A stretch of DNA of 64,000 bases, taken from NCBI RefSeq assembly GCF_021352225.1, contig NZ_JAAUVI010000015.1, positions 1 through 64,000 of the forward strand. The letters are read 5' to 3'. Each line of letters opens with the position of its first letter. Position 1 is the stretch's first letter. Shown here piece by piece: positions 57,514 through 64,000 of the stretch. The DNA is from Methylobacterium sp. C25 (GTDB lineage: Bacteria; Pseudomonadota; Alphaproteobacteria; Rhizobiales; Beijerinckiaceae). The position numbers and the translations under genes are program-made. The notes beneath the pieces are model-generated. The model was not told the DNA's origin. It saw only the letters and a list, made by a program, of their open reading frames with translations, and did not search any database.

Positions 57514-58029
57514 ATGCCCCTCTCGATGTACCAGGCCTCCATTCCCGTGCTGACGCGGGGGCTCGACGTCCTGTCGACGTTGCTCGGAAAGGGAGCTGCC
57601 CACGCCGATGCGGGCGGGCACGACCGCGCGACCATCGTGGCGGCCCGCCTCGCGCCGGACATGTTGCCTCTGTCGGGACAGATCCAGCGGGCGAGCGACA
57701 CGGCGAAATTCGCCGCTGCCCGCCTGACCGGTGTCGACGGCCCTTCCTTCGCTGACGAGGAAGCGACGCTCGATGACCTTCAGGAGAGGTGCGCGAAGAC
57801 GATTGCGTACCTTGAGACGGTGAGCCTCGATGCCTTCGCGGGCAGCGAGACCCGGCAGATCACGTTCGGGGGCGGAACGTCCAAGACCACGCTTCCGGGC
57901 GATGCCTACCTGCTCCACTTCGCGCTGCCGAATTTCTTCTTCCACGTCACGACCGCCTACGACATCCTTCGCCATGTCGGGGTTCCACTCAGCAAGCTCG
58001 ACTATCTCGGGATGCCATCACGGAGTTGA
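57514..58029 (+). CDS. DUF1993-family protein
   Basis: A 171-residue helical protein of the DUF1993 family, complete: LSMYQASIPVLTRGLDVLST, RLAPDMLPLSGQIQRASDTA, EATLDDLQERCAKTIAYLET and LPNFFFHVTTAYDILRHVGV with the terminal L-x-K-x-D-Y-L-G. The four-helix bundle with conserved H, D and R resembles DinB-like folds, and a metal site is possible. ATG 57514. It lies between the EamA and MFS genes, 20 bp before the latter. Function unknown. Confidence 0.92.
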   Translation: MPLSMYQASIPVLTRGLDVLSTLLGKGAAHADAGGHDRATIVAARLAPDMLPLSGQIQRASDTAKFAAARLTGVDGPSFADEEATLDDLQERCAKTIAYLETVSLDAFAGSETRQITFGGGTSKTTLPGDAYLLHFALPNFFFHVTTAYDILRHVGVPLSKLDYLGMPSRS

Positions 58030-58048
58030 GCCGCACGGGACGGTCTTG

Positions 58049-59473
58049 ATGTCGATGAAGCGCCTCCCAGAGGCGGGCCGTCCGGCTGGCGTTGCGCGAA
58101 GGGACGCGCGGATAGACCGCGCTCCACGGCACCCTTCGCTGACGCTGGCGACATGCATCCTGGCATCGAGCTTGGCACTCGTGGACGGATCGGTCGTCAA
58201 CGTCGGGCTCGTGGCCTTGGCTCGCGACCTCGGAGGAGGATCGGCCGGGCTTCAGTGGGTGATCAACGGATATCTCCTCCCGCTGACGGCGCTTCTCCTC
58301 TTCGGCGGAGCCCTCGGCGACCGAATCGGGCGACGCCGGACGCTGCTCCTCGGGGTGGGGCTCTTCGCCCTTGCATCCGTCGCCTGCGGGCTGGCCCCGT
58401 ACCTGTCGATCCTGGTGCTGGCCAGAATGGCGCAAGGGATCGGAGCGGCTCTTCTCCTACCGAACAGCCTCGCCATCCTCAGCGACACCTTCAGCGGGGA
58501 AGCACGCGGTCGCGCCGTCGGGATCTGGTCTGCCGCGGGCGCCGCGACGGCGGCCATCGGGCCGGTCGTCGGGGGCTGGCTGATCGACTGGATCGGCTGG
58601 CGCGCGATCTTCCTCATCAACATACCGCTCGCCGTGGGTGCCGTGCTGCTGGCCCTGCTCTACGTCAGGAAGGATCGGGCGGTCGACGATGCTCACCTCG
58701 ATTACGGCGGGGCGTTGCTCGCGACGCTCGGCCTCGGAGCGATGACATGGGGACTCATCGACGCCTCCGGGGAACGGGGTTTGACGCTGCAGGCGCTCGC
58801 GCTGCTCGTTGCCGGAGCCGCGCTCCTTATCGGCTTCCTCATCTGGGAGAAGCGCCTCGGCGATCAGGCCATGATGCCGCTCGCCCTGTTCGGAACACGG
58901 TCTTTCGCCGGACTGACGCTGCTGACGTTCCTTCTCTACGGCGCGCTTGGAGGGATACTCGTCCTGCTTCCGTTCGTATTGATCGAGGCATGCGGCTATT
59001 CGAGCACGGCCGCCGGTGCGGCATTGCTGCCCCTGCCGCTCATCATCGCCCTGGGATCTCCCGCGCTGGGCGGTCTCGCGGGACGGCTCGGGCCTCGTCC
59101 GCTCCTCATCGCCGGCCCGATCATCGTCGGAGCGGGATTTCTCCTCCTCCTGCGGGTAGGCGACGCCACCAGCTACTGGTCGAGCGTCCTGCCGGGGCTC
59201 GTCGTCGCCGCGTTCGGCATGGCGTGCGCGGTCGCCCCTCTGACGACCGCGGTGCTTGGTTCGGTCGACGACCGGCACAGCGGGTCCGCATCCGGTTTCA
59301 ACAGCGCCGTCGCACGAGCCGGGGGGCTGGTGGCGACGGGTTTGATGGGCGGCATCTTCGCCGCACGAGGCCCTGCGCTCCACGAGGCTTACGCGGTTGC
59401 CGTCGTCATCATCGCGGCCGCGAGCCTGCTCGCCGGCGCGGGTGGGGTGATGGTCACCAAGCGCATCGGCTGA
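58049..59473 (+). CDS. MFS transporter (DHA2-type, 14 helices)
   Basis: A 474-residue transporter of the EmrB/QacA (DHA2, 14-TMS) type. The N-terminus has SLTLATCILASSLALVDGSV with the TM1 Asp, followed by GYLLPLTALLLFGGALGDRI and RRRTLL (motif A). Motif C is AIGPVVGGWLIDWIGWRAIF. The second half carries PLIIALGSPALGGLAGRLGP and AVAPLTTAVLGSVDDRHSGS. ATG 58049 (ATG 58055 possible). It is probably the last gene of the HxlR-linked plus-strand group that starts at 55255. Confidence 0.94.
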   Translation: MSMKRLPEAGRPAGVARRDARIDRAPRHPSLTLATCILASSLALVDGSVVNVGLVALARDLGGGSAGLQWVINGYLLPLTALLLFGGALGDRIGRRRTLLLGVGLFALASVACGLAPYLSILVLARMAQGIGAALLLPNSLAILSDTFSGEARGRAVGIWSAAGAATAAIGPVVGGWLIDWIGWRAIFLINIPLAVGAVLLALLYVRKDRAVDDAHLDYGGALLATLGLGAMTWGLIDASGERGLTLQALALLVAGAALLIGFLIWEKRLGDQAMMPLALFGTRSFAGLTLLTFLLYGALGGILVLLPFVLIEACGYSSTAAGAALLPLPLIIALGSPALGGLAGRLGPRPLLIAGPIIVGAGFLLLLRVGDATSYWSSVLPGLVVAAFGMACAVAPLTTAVLGSVDDRHSGSASGFNSAVARAGGLVATGLMGGIFAARGPALHEAYAVAVVIIAAASLLAGAGGVMVTKRIG

Positions 59474-59818
59474 CGCACGAAGCAGCGGCGAAGCAAGCGC
59501 CAGGCGGCGGAACGCGAAGGTCAAGACATTATGCGGGCCACGACATGCGGAGCCAAGTCTGGTCCTCGGTCCAAGGCTCCTCGAGCGGAGGCCGTTGCGT
59601 CAAGCAAACAAGACAGGCCGGACGCCGATCTCTCGCAAGGCTTCTGAAAGGCGCTTCCCGTCTTGCTTCCTGCCGCGTTTGATGTCTGCTTCGGGTCAGT
59701 CTTCCGGAAGAATGAAACGACCGGGATGGGCGCGGAGCGGCCGACTAAAGCTGGCCGAGAGCTGACAGGCCGCTTTCGGGTGCGCGGGCCGAAAAGCAGA
59801 CACGGCAATACGTTCGCA
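59474..59818. other. Intergenic stretch (345 bp) with a dispersed repeat
   Basis: No gene seen. It lies between convergent genes. A well-conserved copy of the dispersed repeat occupies 59716-59780. Confidence 0.5.
59716..59780. repeat. Dispersed intergenic repeat, copy 2
   Basis: Contains TGGGCGCGGAGCGGCCGACT, GGCCGAGAGCTGACAGGC and CGCTTTCG. It matches the copy at 29871 over about 62 bases with few changes, both in convergent intergenic space. Confidence 0.65.
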
Positions 59819-60532
59819 TCACGGCGGTACGGGCTGACCGTCCCAGGCGAATATCTTACCGCTATCGCTGACTTTGAGCCCTTCCAGCACATCCATCAAA
59901 TGCATTGCGCACTCCTCGGGCGCGAATACACCCGGGGCGTTTTCATCCGGTCGGAAGGGTTGCGACAGCGCGGTCCTGACCGTCCCTGGATGGAGCCCGA
60001 CGACGACCGTCTCCGGGTGTGTTCGAGAGGCCTCGATGGCCAGCGTGCGGAGGATCTGGTTCAGGGCTGCCTTGGAAGCTCGGTACGCGTACCAGCCGCC
60101 CAGGCGGTTGTCGTCGATGGAGCCGACCCGCGCCGACAAGGCGGCGAAGACGCTCCGGCCAGATCGCGGCATCAGTGGCACGAAGTGCTTGGCCACGAGC
60201 GCGGGTCCGATGGTGTTCACCGCGAAGACGGAGGCCATCGCAGCCGGATCCAACACTCGGATCGCCTTCTCGGGCTTTATGTCGGGTCCATGGAGGATCC
60301 CGCTCGCGACTACGACGAGCCCTATCTGGCCTGCCGCTGCGGTGACCTGGGTAGCAGCGGTAACGGATGTCTCGTTGGTGACGTCGATGGTCGTAAAGCG
60401 TATCGGCGCCGGCAACGATATGTCCGAGCGCGACAACGCGAAGACCGTTTCATAGGCGTCTGAGTCCGCGATGGCTTGGGTAAGGGCCCGACCGATCCCG
60501 CCAGATGCGCCAATGACGACCGCATTCGTAAT
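59819..60532 (-). CDS. SDR-family oxidoreductase, apparent ATT start
   Basis: A 237-residue C-factor-like SDR. The nucleotide motif AVVIGASGGIGRALTQAIAD lies at the N-terminus, then VVVASGILHG, AVNTIGPALVAKHFVPLM, and YAYRASKAALNQILRTLAIE with Y-x3-K. The reading frame requires codons upstream of the first usual start (TTG 60436, which would remove the Rossmann motif). At the expected Met the codon is ATT (60532), followed by ACG AAT GCG. Either ATT is used for initiation or an ATG mutated and the gene is silent. It follows the Rmf-like gene by overlap of the stop region. Confidence 0.75.
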   Translation of the reverse strand: MTNAVVIGASGGIGRALTQAIADSDAYETVFALSRSDISLPAPIRFTTIDVTNETSVTAATQVTAAAGQIGLVVVASGILHGPDIKPEKAIRVLDPAAMASVFAVNTIGPALVAKHFVPLMPRSGRSVFAALSARVGSIDDNRLGGWYAYRASKAALNQILRTLAIEASRTHPETVVVGLHPGTVRTALSQPFRPDENAPGVFAPEECAMHLMDVLEGLKVSDSGKIFAWDGQPVPP

Positions 60533-60539
60533 GAAGAGC

Positions 60540-60728
60540 TCAGCTCTGATCGATCGGCAGGTCCGGGCCCTGATCGACCGGTTCTCCGTCGAACCCTTCC
60601 ATCCAGGCTACTCTCTCACGAGACTCCAACGGATACGGGCAGGCGTCCTTCGATCGTCCCGATGCCCGCACGTTCGCACCTTCCACGGCCAGTTCGAGCC
60701 GACGCTTCGGATCCAGGTCGTCCGTCAT
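60540..60728 (-). CDS. Small Rmf/CrpP-like protein
   Basis: A 62-residue protein starting at ATG 60728. The core KDACPYPLESRERVAWMEGF has the A-C/N-P-Y-P-x-x-x-x-x-R-x-x-W-x-x-G-F/W pattern of ribosome modulation factor and CrpP-like proteins, which inactivate or protect ribosomes or act in stress. Upstream residues EGANVRASGRS form the expected first helix. Homology is by motif only. Its stop lies next to the putative start of the SDR on the same strand, so they are likely cotranscribed. Confidence 0.6.
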   Translation of the reverse strand: MTDDLDPKRRLELAVEGANVRASGRSKDACPYPLESRERVAWMEGFDGEPVDQGPDLPIDQS

Positions 60729-60794
60729 GCCGCGCTCCTCATCCTGCCGGCCGATGCTGCTCCGAACAGAGAACCCGATCTCGGACCGGCTCGT

Positions 60795-61343
60795 TCAGAT
60801 CATTCGTTCAAAGACGTCGTCATGTCTCGAACGTCGGTGAACGACCGACATGGTCACGTGGCCGAGAATGCTCGCGAGGAGGAGGAAGCCGAGCCAGTAG
60901 TGCAGGAGATCGCCCGGCACCATCATCCACTCGATCTTGTAGTCTCGGGCTGCCATCAGCTCGACGCCGAAAAGCGAAAATCCCTTCCCCGACCCGTACT
61001 GCCTCAGCATTGCGAGGGAAGGCACGACGACCATCAGAGCGTAGAGAAGGACGTGACCAGCCACCGCTGCGCGGCCGAGGCGTCCGGGATGCGCGGGCCT
61101 TCTCCGGAGGTTCAGCAAGCCCCAGACGCAACGGAGCAGGACCAGAACGAATAGCATGAAGCCCATCGTGAAATGGCTTCCCCCGACAAGGCGCGTGATC
61201 GCCTTGTCGCCGATACTGACGAACAGCAGCGCACCCGCGAACTGCCAGCCGAAGAACGCTGCCATGCACCAATGGAAAGCGCGGCTGATGCGGCCGTAGC
61301 GCTGCGGAGTGTCGAACCAACCCGATCCCATCGTCTCGCTCAT
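60795..61343 (-). CDS. Cytochrome b561-family protein
   Basis: A 182-residue, four-helix membrane cytochrome b of the bacterial b561 type. The helices carry the heme-ligand His residues in RISRAFHWCMAAFFGWQF, GGSHFTMGFMLF, GRAAVAGHVLLYALMVVVPS and LHYWLGFLLLASILGH. ATG 61343 is preferred; the longer frame to 61496 is not hydrophobic and not conserved. Members transfer electrons from quinol to periplasmic acceptors or scavenge superoxide. It lies 66 bp upstream of the Rmf-like gene. Confidence 0.9.
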   Translation of the reverse strand: MSETMGSGWFDTPQRYGRISRAFHWCMAAFFGWQFAGALLFVSIGDKAITRLVGGSHFTMGFMLFVLVLLRCVWGLLNLRRRPAHPGRLGRAAVAGHVLLYALMVVVPSLAMLRQYGSGKGFSLFGVELMAARDYKIEWMMVPGDLLHYWLGFLLLASILGHVTMSVVHRRSRHDDVFERMI

Positions 61344-61521
61344 GCCGTGTTGGCTGTTCCGCAGGCCCGTTGCGGCGATCGACTTTCCACAAGCGATGAG
61401 GAACCCGCGCCATCGGCCGCAGTTCTCGCGCGAGTTGGAGAGAGATTCGAAAACATAGGTTTGCGACGCGATACGCGGAAGTTGCGACCGTCCCATGCCA
61501 TCGCGCCGGTGAAGACCTTTC

Positions 61522-62619
61522 GTGAAGATCGCACTTCTCGCTCATCTCAAATATCCGATCGCGCAGCCCTTCGCTGGCGGCCTGGAGATGCAGACGCATC
61601 TGCTGGTTCGAGGTCTCCGAGAACGTGGCCACGACGTGGCTCTTTTCGCGTCGCAGGGGTCGGACGCAGCGCTCGAGCCCTGGACCGTTTGCGCTCCGAC
61701 CGGCGAAGCCTTCGACGACCCCGTCCGTGCTCTCGAAGTCGATGCCATCGAGTTCGCCACCTACTCGAATATCCTGGAGGCCGTCGGTACGGGCGACTTC
61801 GACCTTGTGCACAACAATAGCCTGCACGACCTCCCATTCCGCGCGGTCCGGCATCTCGGCATACCGATGCTCACGGTGCTTCATACCCCCCCTTTCCCAT
61901 CGCTCGTCGCTGGCGTTGAGGCGGCCGGCGCAGACATGACCTATGCCGTTGTCTCGCAGACCCTGGCGGCGAGTTGGCAGCCACATGTGTCCGATGCCTA
62001 CGTCATCGGAAACGGCATCGACCTGTCGACCTTTCGCTTCGAGGTGGAGGCCGCTCGGCCATCCTACGCCTTCTGGAGCGGTCGGATCGTGCCGGAAAAG
62101 GGTCTGCATCTGGCGATCGATGCCGCCCGTCTCGAGGGGCTTCCCCTGGTCTTCGCCGGCCCGCGCACTGACGTCGCCTACTGGGCGGCCGAGATCGCGC
62201 CGCGGCTCGGCCCAGACCTGACCGACCTCGGCCACCTCCCGCATGACGAGTTGGCCCGTTATCTCGGTCGGGCCTGCATCGCACTGGTAACGCCGCGCTG
62301 GGAGGAGCCGTTCGGCCTTGTCGTTGCCGAGGCTGTCGCTTGCGGCACGCCAGTGGCAGCTTTTGCTCGAGGCGCTCTGCCGGATCTCGTGACGCCCTCC
62401 TGCGGACGCTGCGCCCACGCCGACGACGTCGAGGATCTCGCTCGCGCCATCCGCGAGGCGCGCCGGCTCGACCGATACTCCTGCCGAGCCTACGGTGAGG
62501 CACATTTCGACGCCGGGACCATGATCGACGCCTACGAAGCGCTCTACCGTACCGTCCTCGCCGCCTCGGATCGCGGAGCCGCAGACCCCGGCGAAGCACT
62601 CGACGCGGCAACGGTCTGA
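61522..62619 (+). CDS. Glycosyltransferase family 4
   Basis: A 365-residue GT-B fold transferase. The N-terminal domain begins KIALLAHLKYPIAQPFAGGL, followed by GLRERGHDVALFASQGSD. The nucleotide-sugar domain has FWSGRIVPEKGLHLAIDAAR and WEEPFGLVVAEAVACGTPVA, the E-x7-E motif. GTG 61522 gives the usual GT4 start. It is first in a tight operon with the GT2 gene (three-base gap) and a third transferase. The product may be a surface polysaccharide, lipid-linked glycan or osmolyte; unknown. Confidence 0.93.
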   Translation: MKIALLAHLKYPIAQPFAGGLEMQTHLLVRGLRERGHDVALFASQGSDAALEPWTVCAPTGEAFDDPVRALEVDAIEFATYSNILEAVGTGDFDLVHNNSLHDLPFRAVRHLGIPMLTVLHTPPFPSLVAGVEAAGADMTYAVVSQTLAASWQPHVSDAYVIGNGIDLSTFRFEVEAARPSYAFWSGRIVPEKGLHLAIDAARLEGLPLVFAGPRTDVAYWAAEIAPRLGPDLTDLGHLPHDELARYLGRACIALVTPRWEEPFGLVVAEAVACGTPVAAFARGALPDLVTPSCGRCAHADDVEDLARAIREARRLDRYSCRAYGEAHFDAGTMIDAYEALYRTVLAASDRGAADPGEALDAATV

Positions 62620-62622
62620 AGG

Positions 62623-63711
62623 ATGGCCCATCGCAACGAGCCGGCGGTGGTTTGCGTGCCGGCGCGTGACGAAGTCGAGCGGCTTCCCCGTCTGATCCGG
62701 TCGCTCGCCGCACAGGAGTGCTATTCGGAGGCGGACCGTCTGCGCGTCGTGGTCGTGGCCAACAATTGCAGCGATGGGACGGTCCAGGCCGTCGAGACGA
62801 TGATCGCCGGCAACGAGACGGCCTCCCTGGAGGTGCGTTTGATCGAGACCACCTTCGCCTCGCAGGCAGCCCATGTCGGCACCGCGCGCCGCCTCGCCCT
62901 CAACACCGGCGCAGAGTGGCTCGACGCGGACGGATGTGAGGACGGTGTTCTGCTGACGACGGATGCCGACGCGTGGCTACCTCTGACCTGGGTCGCCGCC
63001 AATCTAAGGGCGCTGGCCGCCGCCGAGATCGTCGGTGGTCGACTGGTCATCGCCTACGAGCGCGAGCCAGACCCGGCTGTCGCTCGGTTGAACGACAGGA
63101 TCGAGCGCTACTGGCAGGCGGTGCGCGCCCTCGAAGAGCAGCTCGATCCGCCGGCACACGACCCTGCGCCGCGCCACGGCGATCATACCGGAGCGAGCCT
63201 CGCCCTGCGGGCCGACCTCTATCGAGGCGTCGGGGGCCTGCCGCTGCTCGACCGGGGCGAGGACAACGCGCTGGTTGCTCGCGTGCAGGAGCAAGGGGGC
63301 CGCCTGCGACATTGCCCCGACGTCTTCGTTCGAGTCTCCGACCGGGCGGAAGGCCGGGCCAAGGGCGGCATGGCACCGGAGATGGCGCGACGTCGCCTCG
63401 CGGCGAGCTGTGAAGATGCCTATCTGCTCCCCGCTACAGAACATTGGCACGGGCTCGTTTTGCGCCGCGCTGCCCTCCGGCGGTACTGGCCAGCGGCTGC
63501 GACTGCGCCCGGTTGGTCGGAGGTCGCCCGGCGGTTCGAATTGGGCGACGAGGATCACGCCGCCATCTCTCCCGGTTCCTGCGCGAACGCCATTGCCTTC
63601 GTCGAGCGCACCAGCCGGCGGCTCGAAGCCCGAACCGCCGAGCCACCGCTGCAGGATCTCGATGCGGCGTTGGCCAGCTTCGATAGGATGCTTGGAGAGG
63701 GGGCGCCATGA
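62623..63711 (+). CDS. Glycosyltransferase family 2
   Basis: A 362-residue GT-A fold transferase. AVVCVPARDEVERLPRLIRS is the nucleotide-binding start, VVVANNCSDGTVQAVE the second strand, and LTTDADAWLPLTWVAANLRA carries the D-x-D metal motif. Residues 200-235 include GASLALRADLYRGVGGLPLL and RGEDNALVARVQ, the acceptor E-D motif. The C-terminal 90 residues are an Ala/Arg-rich extension. ATG 62623 lies three bases after the GT4 stop, and ATGA overlaps the next start. Confidence 0.92.
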   Translation: MAHRNEPAVVCVPARDEVERLPRLIRSLAAQECYSEADRLRVVVVANNCSDGTVQAVETMIAGNETASLEVRLIETTFASQAAHVGTARRLALNTGAEWLDADGCEDGVLLTTDADAWLPLTWVAANLRALAAAEIVGGRLVIAYEREPDPAVARLNDRIERYWQAVRALEEQLDPPAHDPAPRHGDHTGASLALRADLYRGVGGLPLLDRGEDNALVARVQEQGGRLRHCPDVFVRVSDRAEGRAKGGMAPEMARRRLAASCEDAYLLPATEHWHGLVLRRAALRRYWPAAATAPGWSEVARRFELGDEDHAAISPGSCANAIAFVERTSRRLEARTAEPPLQDLDAALASFDRMLGEGAP

Positions 63712-64000
63712 CCCGTCCGATCGGCATCTACGTCCACCACCATGGAGCCGGGCATTGGCAGCGCGCCTGTCGGATCGCGACCGCCCTGCGCAGACCCGTC
63801 ACCCTGCTCGGCACCTTCAACGAACGGGATACGAAAGAGGCGCGCGTTCCACTCGTTGACCTGCCGGACGATCGTATCGTCGGCTTCGACGGCGATGACG
63901 GAGAGGCCGAACGTCCGGAGGCTCTGCATTACGCACCGCTCAACCATCCCGGCATACGCGAGCGCATGGCGAGGATCGCGGCCTGGATCGCGAAGGCCGA
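63708..64000 (+). CDS. Glycosyltransferase, N-terminal part (cut by the window end)
   Basis: ATG 63708 overlaps the GT2 stop (ATGA). The 97 visible codons start RPIGIYVHHHGAGHWQRACR, with a His/Gly-rich loop at strand 1 like UDP-GlcNAc transferases of the MurG type, then TALRRPVTLLGTFNE and ALHYAPLNHPGIRERMARIA. It continues past the window. Probably the third transferase of the same glycan operon. Confidence 0.75.
   Translation, partial: MTRPIGIYVHHHGAGHWQRACRIATALRRPVTLLGTFNERDTKEARVPLVDLPDDRIVGFDGDDGEAERPEALHYAPLNHPGIRERMARIAAWIAKA

Noticed and set aside
60820..62874. Minus-strand open frame of 684 codons
   Set aside because: It crosses cytochrome b561 and runs antisense to the GT4 gene, with no RBS and no protein-like composition.
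1..64000. tRNA, rRNA, CRISPR array, integrase, transposase or plasmid replication gene
   Set aside because: I looked for these and saw no sequence or protein that fits.

Overview
The window is about 64 kb of high-GC DNA from an alphaproteobacterium of the order Hyphomicrobiales. Methylobacterium or a close relative is most likely. This rests on base composition, on three DUF6894-type small proteins, on many short orphan proteins of the kind common in that genus, on an HWE-type histidine kinase with an N-terminal LOV domain, and on GC-rich intergenic palindromes. The genus is an inference from recognised families; no search was run. I saw no rRNA, tRNA, CRISPR array, intact transposase, integrase or replication origin. 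The density of small orphan genes, decayed genes and dispersed repeats suggests accessory or fast-evolving DNA.

Layout. 1-3.7 kb: end of a membrane protein, an SRAP (YedK/HMCES) protein lacking the usual catalytic Cys, small proteins and a relic of a GlxA-type regulator. 4.0-9.8 kb: an old yellow enzyme downstream of a sulfite-oxidase-like enzyme, a divergent AraC-type regulator gene broken by one amber codon, a catalase-family protein and an alpha/beta hydrolase. 10.1-16.7 kb: an island of about fifteen short genes (DUF6894, zinc-ribbon-like, tiny membrane and secreted proteins, a stand-alone receiver domain) with three structured repeat modules, hairpins and terminators. 17.2-20.0 kb: an overlapping histidine kinase / NtrC-type regulator pair, the regulator with an altered GAFTGA loop. 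20.2-23.6 kb: metallophosphoesterase, ArsB-like transporter and double DUF606 transporter. 23.7-29.7 kb: LysR regulator, DoxX, FMN reductase, an OYE gene broken by an amber codon, an exported peptide, an ECF sigma / anti-sigma pair and a second DoxX. 30.1-36.7 kb: LOV-HWE kinase with a GAF protein (light sensing), DUF6894, transglutaminase-like protein, CsbD, a frameshifted DUF892 ferritin-like gene, a NepR-like candidate, PfpI-type protein and PRC-barrel protein; this group looks like general stress response.

37.4-40.2 kb is a reductase/SDR run on the minus strand facing a LysR gene. 41.6-43.2 kb holds a PAS protein and a secreted protein made of four tandem repeats of about 49 residues. 43.3-52.6 kb is a collinear minus-strand run: RND efflux adaptor and pump, ICL/PEP-mutase-like enzyme, SDR, thiolase, DUF1272 protein, Ogt and LysR, headed by a divergent TetR gene with a putative operator. 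53.6-59.5 kb has a GlxA-type regulator, an HxlR regulator with a 17-bp palindromic operator candidate, and four plus-strand genes (MFS, EamA, DUF1993, MFS). 59.8-61.3 kb holds an SDR with no normal start codon, an Rmf-like small protein and a cytochrome b561. From 61.5 kb to the end is a tightly coupled glycosyltransferase operon that continues past the window.

The genes fit a theme of coping with reactive electrophiles, oxidants and toxic compounds: OYE, FMN reductase, SDRs, DoxX, catalase family, Ogt, efflux pumps and redox-responsive regulator families. Light and general-stress signalling are also present. At least three genes (AraC, OYE, DUF892) are broken by single lesions and others are relics, so part of the region is decaying.
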